Assembly: GCA_934876235.1 (NCBI GenBank)
Contig: CAKXKM010000021.1
Coordinates: forward strand, 1 to 18,507
Length of the DNA: 18,507 bases
DNA from: Collinsella sp. AF02-46-1
Lineage (GTDB): Bacteria > Actinomycetota > Coriobacteriia > Coriobacteriales > Coriobacteriaceae
Direction: 5' to 3'
The position numbers and the translations under genes were made by a program. How positions within the stretch are numbered: position 1 is the first letter of the stretch; each line of letters opens with the position of its first letter. Positions 6,681 through 13,523 of this stretch are shown here, piece by piece. Under the pieces are notes generated by a model that was not told the DNA's origin, searched no databases, and worked only from the letters and a program-made list of their open reading frames with translations.

Positions 6681-7061
6681 CTACTGGCAGTCGGGGCAGA
6701 GTCCCTCAAAGATGGTGTAGTGCGAGCTGACGCTCCATCCGATTTGCTCGGACGCCTTGGCGTCGAGCTGGGCATCGAAGGGGAGCGGTACATCGATGAC
6801 GCGGCTGCACGAGGTGCAGATGATATGCGCATGCGGCTCGATCGTGCGATCGAAGCGGCTGCCGCCCGGCGTCTTGATGGAGAGGATCTCGCCAGCGTCG
6901 GCCAAGAGATTGAGATTGCGGTAGACCGTACCACGGCTGATTTTGTCATCCTGCGCGCGCACGACGTTGTAGATTTCGTCGGCGGTGGGATGGTTATAGC
7001 TTTGGCGCACGGCGTCGAGAACCAGCTTTCGCTGCCTGGTATTCCTTCTTTGCACCGCCAT
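6681..7061 (-). CDS. perR: Fur-family regulator, PerR type
   Basis: A 126-residue winged-helix metalloregulator. The structural zinc site is C82-x2-C85 and C122-x2-C125. The regulatory site residues H24, D71, H77, H79 and D90 line up with H37, D85, H91, H93 and D104 of Bacillus PerR, with nearly identical spacing; Asp at position 71 (RFD) is the PerR hallmark, where Fur and Zur usually have Glu. PerR senses peroxide by metal-catalysed His oxidation and derepresses detoxification genes, which fits an oxygen-sensitive anaerobe. The DNA-binding helix is around SRGTVYRNLNLLADAG (42-57). The N-terminus is about 13 residues shorter than in Bacillus. ATG 7061 follows AGAGGCGAGG. A promoter candidate overlaps the end of the upstream acylphosphatase gene. 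No known PerR target lies next to it. Confidence 0.88.
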   Translation of the reverse strand: MAVQRRNTRQRKLVLDAVRQSYNHPTADEIYNVVRAQDDKISRGTVYRNLNLLADAGEILSIKTPGGSRFDRTIEPHAHIICTSCSRVIDVPLPFDAQLDAKASEQIGWSVSSHYTIFEGLCPDCQ

Positions 7062-7097
7062 GCGCCTCGCCTCTTTTCTATCAACGGTCGTAGGTAA

Positions 7098-7126
7098 ATG
7101 ATACCGTATTTAGCACACAATACTAA
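7098..7126 (-). promoter_or_regulatory. Candidate perR promoter
   Basis: On the minus strand TTAGTA (7126-7121) and TATCAT (7103-7098) are 17 nt apart. The -10 has one mismatch to consensus; the -35 is weak. The segment is unusually AT-rich for the window and contains TTAG...CTAA ends (7110-7126) that could form part of an operator, but it does not match a PerR box well enough to claim autoregulation. Confidence 0.4.
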
Positions 7127-7533
7127 TAACGAGGAATGAAACCGTCTTCATTGGCAAGTGGGGCTCGGGTCTGGGCGTCTACGAGGCGAAAACGCGTTCC
7201 CATGCGCTCGTAGGAGGCATGAAGCGCCTCGAGATGAGATAGGATGTTTGCCGGAGCCCCCTGTATCTCCATCTCGACTGAGCCGTCTTCCATGTTACGC
7301 ACCCAGCCGGTGAGTGCGCGTGCCTGCGCGAGGTTGGTGTTGGTAAAGCGAAAACCGACGCCCTGGACTTGCCCTTCCCAGCGCAGGAAATAGCGCAGGG
7401 GAGCGTCTTGAGTGGCCTCGTCGCTTGCGAGCACAGTAAGCCTGCGGCGCAGCTCGAGCTCGACGTTTGATGGTTTTTGAGGCTCTCGACTGCCGCCGGT
7501 GACGCTGGAGAAGAACGTATCGAAGAGGCCCAT
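7123..7533 (-). CDS. Acylphosphatase-domain protein
   Basis: Acylphosphatases hydrolyse carboxyl-phosphate bonds of metabolites such as acetyl phosphate. The domain covers about residues 46-136: RWEGQVQGVGFRF supplies the phosphate-binding loop with catalytic R62, and TGWVRNMEDGSVE supplies N80; EGFIPRY-like NEDGFIPRY is at the end. The domain alone is about 90 residues; here a 45-residue polar N-terminal extension precedes it, beginning MGLFDTFFSSV, an amphipathic start that could touch membrane. ATG 7533 starts 2 nt after the stop of the oxidoreductase gene, so the two are coupled; a longer in-frame start lies inside that gene and is unlikely. The link between the two activities is unclear. 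Confidence 0.87.
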   Translation of the reverse strand: MGLFDTFFSSVTGGSREPQKPSNVELELRRRLTVLASDEATQDAPLRYFLRWEGQVQGVGFRFTNTNLAQARALTGWVRNMEDGSVEMEIQGAPANILSHLEALHASYERMGTRFRLVDAQTRAPLANEDGFIPRY

Positions 7534-7535
7534 CG

Positions 7536-8642
7536 CTATGCCTGCTTGCCTGCGTCGGCCGGGAAGGTTATGCCGGCCTGCTGGCGCACGGCATCCATGA
7601 TACGCAGCGAGACGAGCGTGACATCGCGGTAGTGGCCAAGCTCGTGGCGTCCCGCCGGGGTCTCCCAAATCTCTTCCTTAACGTTATCGATGCCGTTGAT
7701 GGCGGTGATAAAGTCCGCGAGCTCGTATTCCATGGTGTTGCTTGACTTGGGAAGGTCGAGCGCGCGTCCGTTGCCGCCTTGCTCGCGCGGCGCCTCGGTC
7801 GCCGATCCGCGTACGACATCGCCGCGATAGTCGATACGGACGTTGCGGGGCGTGGACAGATGGTCAATCTGGATAGTGCCACGCTCGCCTTCGATCTGCG
7901 AGGGCAGCAGGTCATTCGTAATTTTGGAGTGCGCGAGCTCGACGGAGATACGGCCACCGCCGTAGCTGGCAAGGATGGAACCGCAGCCATCGATGGGGCC
8001 GTGCGTGAGCTGTCGCGTGGCAGGGTCGAGCAGCGTGGTCATGCTGGTGAGGCCGGAGGGCATGCCGAAGATCTCGACCATGGGCTCGACGGTATAGATG
8101 CCGATGTCCATGAGGGAACCCGATGCCATATTGCAATCGAAGATATTGGTGGCGCGTCCTGCGAGGATTTCGTTATAGCGCGAGGAGTACTTACCAAAGC
8201 GCAGCGAGGCGCGGCGAATGGGCGCGATTTCGCCCAGAGCGTCCTCGATGGCGTGGAAAGCGGGGTCGTGGAGCGGGCGCATGGCCTCGAGGGCTACGAC
8301 GCCAGCTGCCTCGGCGGCGCGGAATACCTCGAGCGCCTGCGCCTCGGTGGCGCAGAAGGGCTTTTCGACGATAACGTGCTTGCCGCCGGCGATGCAGGCG
8401 AGCGCCTGCTCGTGGTGGAGCGCGTTGGGGCTGCCGATGTAGACGGCATCGACGTCGGCGGCGGACGCGAGCTCGTCGAGTGCGGTGAAGTTGCGCTCGC
8501 CGCCGTGCTCGGCGGTAAAGGCGGCGCCGCGATCTGCATCGCGCGAGAGCGTGCCCACAAACGCGGCTTGGTCGTTGGCGTTGACGACTTGGATAAAGTC
8601 GTCAGTAATCATGGATGTGCCGATGGTTGCGATGCGCAGCAT
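7536..8642 (-). CDS. Gfo/Idh/MocA-family NAD(P)-dependent oxidoreductase
   Basis: A 368-residue oxidoreductase acting on an unknown sugar or cyclitol. The N-terminal Rossmann fold begins MLRIATIGTS and includes DVDAVYIGSPNALH and the family signature GGKHVIVEKPFCATEAQA, with the EKP lysine expected in the active site. The C-terminal domain (about 125-330) is the mixed alpha/beta substrate domain; GSLMDIGIYTVEPM holds the conserved Asp/Gly-rich helix, with Ile-Gly-Ile-Tyr where many members have a catalytic His three residues further on. ATG 8642 follows AAGGGGG by 5 nt; the open frame upstream has no ribosome site. The acylphosphatase gene follows after 2 nt. The closest functional analogues are probably the trans-dihydrodiol dehydrogenase-like or YcjS/MviM types; I would not go further. 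Confidence 0.93.
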   Translation of the reverse strand: MLRIATIGTSMITDDFIQVVNANDQAAFVGTLSRDADRGAAFTAEHGGERNFTALDELASAADVDAVYIGSPNALHHEQALACIAGGKHVIVEKPFCATEAQALEVFRAAEAAGVVALEAMRPLHDPAFHAIEDALGEIAPIRRASLRFGKYSSRYNEILAGRATNIFDCNMASGSLMDIGIYTVEPMVEIFGMPSGLTSMTTLLDPATRQLTHGPIDGCGSILASYGGGRISVELAHSKITNDLLPSQIEGERGTIQIDHLSTPRNVRIDYRGDVVRGSATEAPREQGGNGRALDLPKSSNTMEYELADFITAINGIDNVKEEIWETPAGRHELGHYRDVTLVSLRIMDAVRQQAGITFPADAGKQA

Positions 8643-8715
8643 GTGTCCCCCTTGCGTTGTTTGGCCTACAGGACGAGTGTAGCGCGGGAGGACACAAAAG
8701 CGTGCGAAAACGCCG

Positions 8716-9201
8716 TTACAGGTCGCTCTCGCTAAAGCCGGTGTCGATATTGAGGTTGGCTCCGTCGGCCGCGGTGGTGGCAAGCTCGTCGCAGCGCTCA
8801 TTGAGCTCGTGGCCGGCATGCCCCTTAACCCAGATGAACTCCACCTTATGCTTGCTCTTTGCGGCAAGCAGGCGCTCCCACAGGTCGCGGTTCTTGACGG
8901 GCTGCTTGTTGGAGGTTTTCCACCCGCGCTTTTTCCAGCCGTCGATCCAGTGCTTGTTAAAGGCGTTGACGACGTACTGCGAATCGGAATGGACTTCGAC
9001 CTCGCAGGGGCGGTTGAGTGCCTCGAGCGCCACGATAACGGCCATGAGCTCCATGCGGTTGTTGGTGGTCTTGGCGTAGCCGCGCGAAAGCTCGGAGGTA
9101 AAGGTCTTGCCGGCGGGGTTGGTGTATTTGAGCACGGCGCCGTAGCCGCCGCGTCCCGGATTTGATCGGGCCGAGCCGTCGGTATAGATGATGACCTTCA
9201 C
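8716..9201 (-). CDS. rnhA: Ribonuclease HI
   Basis: It cuts the RNA strand of RNA-DNA hybrids during replication and R-loop removal. The complete active site is visible: D8 in IYTDGSARSNPG, E51 in NNRMELMAV, D73 in VHSDSQYVV and D138 in NERCDELA, with H128 in WVKGHAGH. The basic handle region (WIDGWKKRGWKTSNKQPVKN, 85-104) is also present, so it is the full E. coli-like form. At 161 residues the length is normal with a few extra C-terminal residues. The start is GTG 9201, supported by AAAGGAAG about 5 nt upstream. It is preceded by TACAAT at 9245-9240, a likely -10, so it probably has its own promoter, with the oxidoreductase 73 nt downstream. Confidence 0.97.
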   Translation of the reverse strand: MKVIIYTDGSARSNPGRGGYGAVLKYTNPAGKTFTSELSRGYAKTTNNRMELMAVIVALEALNRPCEVEVHSDSQYVVNAFNKHWIDGWKKRGWKTSNKQPVKNRDLWERLLAAKSKHKVEFIWVKGHAGHELNERCDELATTAADGANLNIDTGFSESDL

Positions 9202-9239
9202 GGGCTTCCTTTCGTTGAGTGCGTTTCATGTGAGTGACC

Positions 9240-9245
9240 ATTGTA
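9240..9245 (-). promoter_or_regulatory. Candidate -10 of rnhA
   Basis: TACAAT on the minus strand, 39 nt upstream of the GTG start. No convincing -35 is found at 16-18 nt. Confidence 0.4.
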
Positions 9246-9300
9246 GCGCCATGCCCGCCGGGGACTAGCTATCTACGATTTCTACCCCGTCTTCCGACAG

Positions 9301-10203
9301 TTAGTTGGCATGGATGATGCGGTCGAGTTCGTTGAGGTATTGCTGCAAGAGGGGAGAGGGCTTGCGCTCGTCGTGCATGATATAGCCTACGTGCATCGTT
9401 GGGGCGTCTGCTAACGGGATCGATGCCATGCCCCATTGCATTTCATTGGAGAGGACACCGGTCGACAGGGTGTAACCGTTCGACGTGATAAGCAAGTTAG
9501 TGAGCGTTCCGCGGTCCGAGATTCGTATGTTGCGGTCGCAGGGGATATAGCTAAAAGGTTCCTCGGCGTAATAGAAGGAGTTTGAGGTTCCCTGCTCAAA
9601 GCTGTAGCGCGTATAGGGCGTGAGGTCGGCAAGGGACAGCTGGGGGCGGCGTGCGAGCGGGTGGCGCTCGCTAACGAAGACGTGGACCGTCGCGTCGAAG
9701 AGGGGATGGAAGCTTGCGCGGGCATCGGCGAAGGCCTTCTGCAAGACACGGGTATTAAAGTCGTCCAGATAGAGGATGCCGATATCGCTGCGAAATGCGC
9801 GGACGTCATCGATGATCTGCGCCGTGGTGGTCTCGCGCATGATGAACTCGAACTTGCTGTCGCGGCAGCGCTCGACCACGTTGACAAAGGCCTCGACCGA
9901 AAAGGCGTAGTGCTGGGCGGAAATGGCGAGGCGGGCTTGCGGGGTGCCGCCGTCCTCGTAACGTGCTTCGAGCATGTCGGCCTGCTCTACGACCTGGCGC
10001 GCATACCCCAAAAGCTCGGTACCGTCGTTGGTGAGCGTGACGCCGCGGCTGGAGCGCGTAAAGATTTCCAGATGGAGCTCCTGCTCGAGGCTTTTGACGG
10101 CGTTTGAGATGTTGGACTGAGCGGTATAGAGGCGTTGAGCTGCGGCGTTGATTGAGCCGGACTCTGCCACGGCAATCAGAAAACGAAGCTGCTGGAGGGT
10201 CAT
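9301..10203 (-). CDS. LysR-family transcriptional regulator
   Basis: A 300-residue LysR regulator. Residues 1-60 form the winged helix (LQQLRFLIAVAESGSINAAAQ, then LYTAQSNISNAVKSLEQEL and the wing LTNDGTELLGYA). The remainder is the periplasmic-binding-like effector domain. It is divergent from metY with a 273-bp intergenic region; LysR regulators typically control the divergent gene, so metY and sulfur-amino-acid supply are the likely target (compare CysB, CmbR and MetR). The effector cannot be told from sequence. ATG 10203 has GAAAGGA about 9 nt upstream. The motif TAGCTATCTA occurs just upstream (10222-10231) and again just past the 3' end (9266-9275). Confidence 0.93.
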   Translation of the reverse strand: MTLQQLRFLIAVAESGSINAAAQRLYTAQSNISNAVKSLEQELHLEIFTRSSRGVTLTNDGTELLGYARQVVEQADMLEARYEDGGTPQARLAISAQHYAFSVEAFVNVVERCRDSKFEFIMRETTTAQIIDDVRAFRSDIGILYLDDFNTRVLQKAFADARASFHPLFDATVHVFVSERHPLARRPQLSLADLTPYTRYSFEQGTSNSFYYAEEPFSYIPCDRNIRISDRGTLTNLLITSNGYTLSTGVLSNEMQWGMASIPLADAPTMHVGYIMHDERKPSPLLQQYLNELDRIIHAN

Positions 10204-10264
10204 CGACGCCCGTCCTTTCGATAGCTATCTAAAAAACCGATAACAGATTAGCGCTTTTAAGTGA

Positions 10265-10293
10265 TTGACCGAGCGAAATAATGCTCGTACTAT
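10265..10293 (+). promoter_or_regulatory. metY promoter
   Basis: TTGACC (10265-10270) and TACTAT (10288-10293) have an ideal 17-nt spacer. The spacer itself contains the dyad GAGC-N8-GCTC (10271-10286), a plausible LysR-type or other operator placed between -35 and -10. Transcription would start near 10300, giving a leader of about 177 nt before metY. Confidence 0.7.
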
Positions 10294-10310
10294 TCAAAAC
10301 ACACAAAGGC

Positions 10311-10422
10311 GGTAGGTAATTAAGCCGGCCGCGGAACCGGGATGCGAAAGGAGGCCCGCATATGAATTGCTTACCAAGACGAATGCCGGGCTCCTGTTTG
10401 CGCCCGTCGGCGCGATCAGGAG
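10311..10422 (+). promoter_or_regulatory. Structured metY leader, candidate cis-regulatory RNA or leader-peptide attenuator
   Basis: The element closes with an 11-bp stem, 10311-10321 with 10365-10375 (two G-U pairs), enclosing a CCGG/CCGG stem and ATGCG (10342-10346)/CGCAT (10357-10361), whose loop displays AAAGGAGG. A second hairpin follows: 10391-10396 with 10417-10422, and 10400-10404 with 10409-10413 inside it. AGGAG (10349-10353) could instead pair with CTCCT (10391-10395), so two exclusive folds exist. AAAGGAGG (10347-10354) is 7 nt before ATG 10362, which opens a reading frame beginning MNCLPRRMPGSC with Cys at 3 and 12, running through both stems and into metY in another frame. A T-rich tract (10431-10452) follows. 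It matches no riboswitch class I know; the function is inferred from position. Confidence 0.5.
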
Positions 10423-10476
10423 ACAGCGACTTATTTCTCTCTTTTTATTTACTTTCGTTCGATCAAGGAGATCATC

Positions 10477-11787
10477 ATGAGCCAGTTTATCAACAACCCC
10501 GAGCACACCTTTGGTTTCGACACCCTGCAACTGCATGTTGGCCAGGAGAGCGCCGATCCCGCATCCGATTCCCGCGCCGTGCCTATCTACCAGACCACGA
10601 GCTATGTGTTCCGCAACTCCCAGCACGCCGCCGACCGCTTTGGTCTTGCCGACGCCGGTAACATCTACGGTCGTCTGACCAACTCCACCCAGGGCGTCTT
10701 TGAGGACCGCATCGCTGCGCTCGAGGGCGGCGTTGCTGGCCTCGCCGTCGCCTCTGGTGCCGCCGCCATCACCTATACCCTGCAGGCCCTCGCCCAGGCC
10801 GGTGACCACGTGGTCGCCCAGAAGACCATCTACGGCGGTTCCTACAACCTGCTGGAGCACACGCTCTCCCAGTTTGGTGTCGAGACCACCTTCGTCGATG
10901 CCCACAACCTGGACGAGGTTGAGGGCGCCATCAAGGACAATACCACGGTCATTTACCTCGAGACGCTCGGTAACCCCAACTCCGACATCCCCAACATCGA
11001 CGCTATCTCCGAGGTCGCCAAGAAGCATGGCCTTCCGGTTGTTGTCGATAACACCTTCGGCACCCCGTATCTGTTCCGTCCGCTGGAGCATGGCGCCAAC
11101 ATCGTCGTTCACTCCGCAACTAAGTTCATCGGCGGCCACGGCACCTCGCTGGGCGGCGTGATTGTCGATGGCGGCAACTTTGACTGGAAGGCGAGCGGCA
11201 AGTATGCGCAGATCGCCGAGCCCAATCCCTCCTACCATGGCGTCTCGTTTGCCGAGGCTGCCGGCCCTGCCGCCTTCGCGACCTATGTCCGCGCCATCCT
11301 GCTGCGTGACGAGGGCGCTTGCATTAGCCCGTTTAACGCCTGGATCCTGCTCCAGGGCACCGAGACCCTGTCGCTGCGCGTCGACCGTCATGTTGAGAAC
11401 ACCAAGAAGGTCGTTGAGTTCCTGGCTTGTGACAGCCACGTCGCCAAGGTGAACCACCCGAGCCTGCCTGAGCACCCCGACCATGAGCTCTACAAGCAGT
11501 ATTTCCCCAACGGTGGTGCCTCGATCTTCACCTTCGAGATTAAGGGTGGCCAGGAGGCTGCATGGAAGTTCATCGACCACTTGCAGGTGTTCTCGCTGCT
11601 CGCCAACGTGGCCGACGTCAAGTCGCTCGTCGTGCACCCGGCTACCACCACGCACTCCCAGCTCTCTGCCGAGGAGCTCGCCGAGCAGAACATCACGCCC
11701 TCCACGATCCGTCTTTCCATCGGTACCGAGAACGCCGAGGATATCATTTGGGATCTGAAGCAGGCCTTTGCCGCGCTGGACGAGTAA
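10477..11787 (+). CDS. metY: O-acetylhomoserine aminocarboxypropyltransferase (sulfhydrylase)
   Basis: A PLP enzyme that makes homocysteine from O-acetylhomoserine and sulfide, the direct-sulfhydrylation route to methionine; it may also act on O-acetylserine. At 436 residues it has the length of the MetY group rather than the shorter cystathionine gamma-synthase group (about 380). Landmarks are IYQTTSYVFRN, YGRLTNSTQ, ALEGG, LETLGNPNSDIPNI, VVDNTFGTPYLFRPLEHG and the PLP lysine K216 in HSATKFIGGHG, followed by the long MetY-specific insertion (FDWKASGKYAQIAEP). ATG 10477 has AAGGAG 6 nt upstream. It has a clear promoter, a long structured leader and a strong terminator, so it is probably monocistronic, and it is divergent from a LysR regulator. 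Codons are strongly C/G-ending, indicating high expression. Confidence 0.97.
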   Translation: MSQFINNPEHTFGFDTLQLHVGQESADPASDSRAVPIYQTTSYVFRNSQHAADRFGLADAGNIYGRLTNSTQGVFEDRIAALEGGVAGLAVASGAAAITYTLQALAQAGDHVVAQKTIYGGSYNLLEHTLSQFGVETTFVDAHNLDEVEGAIKDNTTVIYLETLGNPNSDIPNIDAISEVAKKHGLPVVVDNTFGTPYLFRPLEHGANIVVHSATKFIGGHGTSLGGVIVDGGNFDWKASGKYAQIAEPNPSYHGVSFAEAAGPAAFATYVRAILLRDEGACISPFNAWILLQGTETLSLRVDRHVENTKKVVEFLACDSHVAKVNHPSLPEHPDHELYKQYFPNGGASIFTFEIKGGQEAAWKFIDHLQVFSLLANVADVKSLVVHPATTTHSQLSAEELAEQNITPSTIRLSIGTENAEDIIWDLKQAFAALDE

Positions 11788-11851
11788 GGCGACTTGTGCA
11801 AGGACCTCTTGCGACTCGATAGGTATAACTGCATAAAATGCCTGCTCAAGG

Positions 11852-11887
11852 CGCCTGTGCGAACAATGGTTGCACAGGCGTCTTTTT
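11852..11887 (+). terminator. Intrinsic terminator of metY
   Basis: A perfect 9-bp GC-rich stem (11852-11860 with 11872-11880), 11-nt loop and TCTTTTTT tail, 65 nt after the metY stop. Confidence 0.9.
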
Positions 11888-12099
11888 TGCATAGAGAGGG
11901 TGCAAAAACAGGGTTTTTGACACGCTTTATGCATTCGAGTTGTGGAAAACTCCTGTTGAGAGGATGTGAGTTTTACGCAAATGACGTGCACCTTTTGAGA
12001 AAAACCGCAGGTCGCGATTTGCTCGGGGTACTATGCAGCGCGATCGAATCACACGCAGCTCAAACGCAGCAAAAACGCACTACGGAGGTTTCCAGCTAC
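11888..12099 (+). promoter_or_regulatory. Upstream region of the secreted-protein gene
   Basis: This AT-richer stretch holds a 7-bp hairpin (11903-11909/11913-11919), a TTGACA at 11917-11922 without a usable -10, an AAAACTC/GAGTTTT dyad (11946-11952/11968-11974), and a TACTAT at 12029-12034 that resembles the -10 elements used elsewhere in the window, 66 nt before the start. A long untranslated leader with regulation is likely, but no known element is recognised. Confidence 0.4.
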
Positions 12100-12876
12100 A
12101 TGAGGATCGATTCACGAAAACCGAAAGCCGCCGCCCTTTCCGCCGCTCTGACCGTGGCACTTTTGGCGGGCGCCGGCGCAACCGATGCCCACGCGGCAAC
12201 ACTGTCCGACACGGTCGGATCCACGCCGTCCGAGGCGACGCTGATGCAGCCCGTCGACTATCGCGGCGACGGCTTTGGCTCCATGCAGGAGTGGAACGCC
12301 TCCATGGGGGCCAAGCGCGACTCTTTGGAAGTTCGCGCTCAAATTATCATGAACATGTACGGTGACTATGCCACCGATGACGAGCGCGCTGTACTGCAAG
12401 GTTGTATCGATGGTGCGGGCAGTCTTTTGACGATGGAGGAGGTCGACGCGAAGTCGGCCGAGCTCGACGAGCTTCGCTCCGCGCTTGAGGATGCCAAGCG
12501 CGAGGCGCTCGAGGCTGCCGCAGCCGAAGCCGAGGCCGCTGAGGCCGTTCAGACTTCGTATTACAACGCCGGCTCCGGCTCGTCTTACGCGCCTGCTGCG
12601 TATTACGCGAACGGCTCGGGCCTGACGCGTTCGAGTGGCGTTAATAACTATAACGGTCGCCGCGAGACTTATTACAGCAGCAACGTGTTGTATCACCACC
12701 GCACGGGCGAATGGACGCAGGACGCCGAAGGCTTTTGGCGAGATTCCGATGGCTACTACGTCGTTGCCGCGGGCGATAAGGCCCAAGGCTCCACGTTTAC
12801 CGGATCCAAGGGCGAGTGCAAGGTCTATGACTCCGGCTGCGCTGCCGGAACCACCGACTACTACACTGGCTGGTAA
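12100..12876 (+). CDS. Secreted protein with coiled-coil segment and C-terminal DPBB/3D-like region
   Basis: A 258-residue exported protein. Residues 1-32 are a signal peptide (basic start, hydrophobic core LTVALLAGAGAT, cleavage after AHA). A mixed domain follows (33-105), then a charged Ala/Glu-rich helix (about 107-148, EEVDAKSAELDELRSALED and onward) likely to form a coiled coil, then a Tyr/Gly/Ser/Asn-rich linker (150-205). The last 50 residues (GFWRDSDGYYVVAAGD to the VYDSGCAAGTTDYYTGW end) look like the exposed beta-barrel tail of cell-wall-active 3D/DPBB proteins in Coriobacteria; two Cys could form a disulfide. A peptidoglycan-related role is inferred only. ATG 12100 follows GGAGG (12084-12088) at 11 nt; the open frame upstream covers the metY terminator and is not coding. 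Confidence 0.75.
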   Translation: MRIDSRKPKAAALSAALTVALLAGAGATDAHAATLSDTVGSTPSEATLMQPVDYRGDGFGSMQEWNASMGAKRDSLEVRAQIIMNMYGDYATDDERAVLQGCIDGAGSLLTMEEVDAKSAELDELRSALEDAKREALEAAAAEAEAAEAVQTSYYNAGSGSSYAPAAYYANGSGLTRSSGVNNYNGRRETYYSSNVLYHHRTGEWTQDAEGFWRDSDGYYVVAAGDKAQGSTFTGSKGECKVYDSGCAAGTTDYYTGW

Positions 12877-12903
12877 TTTTTCTGCATCACGGATATTTGG
12901 CGG

Positions 12904-12947
12904 ACGGGCGTCTTTACCGAGCTTTAGGGCAACGTAAGGACGCCCGT
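12904..12947 (+). terminator. Terminator after the secreted-protein gene
   Basis: A 14-bp stem (12904-12917 with 12934-12947) with one G-U pair and a 16-nt loop, 28 nt after the stop. The trailing T run is poor (TCTAT). Confidence 0.7.
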
Positions 12948-13062
12948 TCTATGTATACGTTTGAGCTAACAGAGCCCTTACCGTGACGGTACGTCGCGCA
13001 TATGGGCGCGGGGCACACTGGTTCATGAGAATTAAGGTCTTTCTCTTGGAGGAAGTGGTCTT

Positions 13063-13269
13063 GTGAACGCTCGAGATATTGCCGTTGCCGCCGTCGCATT
13101 GGTGCTTGGTTGCCTTGGTCCTACGGCCGCGCTCATTGCGGGCATGCAGGGGTCATGCGGGGCTGCTCCAATCGTGGTTGGCGCGCTGATCGCGGCCGCG
13201 CTGCTGGGAAGTGCGGGTGTAGTCCTTTGTCGCGACGATGAGGGCCAGGCGTCGGAGTCGCAGCTCTAA
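13063..13269 (+). CDS. Small two-helix membrane protein, unknown
   Basis: A 68-residue protein with two hydrophobic segments, about 5-27 (VAAVALVLGCLGPTAALIAG) and 35-56 (PIVVGALIAAALLGSAGVVL), joined by a short turn, and a charged C-terminal tail (CRDDEGQASESQ). The start is GTG 13063 with GGAGG at 13048-13052, 10 nt upstream; coding-like G/C third positions support translation. No family is recognised. It lies between a terminator and the panE debris, so it seems to be a single-gene unit; a holin-like or stress-related small membrane protein would fit the shape but is not shown. Confidence 0.6.
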   Translation: MNARDIAVAAVALVLGCLGPTAALIAGMQGSCGAAPIVVGALIAAALLGSAGVVLCRDDEGQASESQL

Positions 13270-13291
13270 CCGTCGGGACATCGACTGCTGG

Positions 13292-13402
13292 TTATACCAT
13301 AACGTATTCGACGGCGTCATTGCCGAGGGCCTTGGCAATCATGCTGCCGTAGAGCAGGCCGACGCCGCCCTTGCCGATAAGGGCGATCTTGTTGATCTGC
13401 AT
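13292..13402 (-). pseudogene. panE: N-terminal fragment of a PanE-like ketopantoate reductase
   Basis: The minus strand has a good translation start: GGGGAG, then ATG at 13402, followed by a typical PanE/ApbA Rossmann beginning, KIALIGKGGVGLLYG, with SMIAKALGNDAVEYV after it, and then a stop at codon 37. Ketopantoate reductases have about 300 residues and make pantoate for coenzyme A. The GxGxxG-type nucleotide loop (here GKGGVG) is intact but all catalytic residues are gone. No continuation is seen in any frame further left, where the 68-residue membrane protein is coded on the other strand. This looks like the stub left by a deletion near 13295, although a short expressed peptide cannot be excluded. 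Confidence 0.65.
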
Positions 13403-13420
13403 GTGAATCATCTCCCCATA

Positions 13421-13447
13421 TAAAAGGCGCCCGCGTAAGGGGCGCCT
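13421..13447 (-). terminator. Terminator reading leftwards, upstream of the panE fragment
   Basis: A perfect 8-bp stem (13425-13432 with 13440-13447), 7-nt loop; on the minus strand it is followed by TTTTATA. It would end a leftward transcript 19 nt before the panE start codon, so it fits either the end of the gene fragment at 13524-13628 or an attenuator of panE. Confidence 0.65.
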
Positions 13448-13523
13448 GATGGATTGTATGCTGCCAGGGTGATTGGTGGGTGCGCGGGGCGGCTGTTATG
13501 AAAAAGAAACGTTTGCTTGGACG

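Noticed and set aside
10311..10375. SAM riboswitch or T-box in the metY leader
   Set aside because: The GCGGAACCGGG segment recalls the T-box core or SAM-I GGCAACC only loosely; the flanking conserved elements of either class, and room for a T-box stem I, are missing.
11917..11945. Consensus TTGACA as the promoter of the secreted-protein gene
   Set aside because: At 16-18 nt spacing the -10 position reads TTGTGG or neighbours, which is unlike any -10 used here.
10294..11991. Long minus-strand open frame opposite metY
   Set aside because: It is the shadow expected from strong G/C third-position bias on the plus strand, has no family similarity and runs through the metY promoter and terminator.
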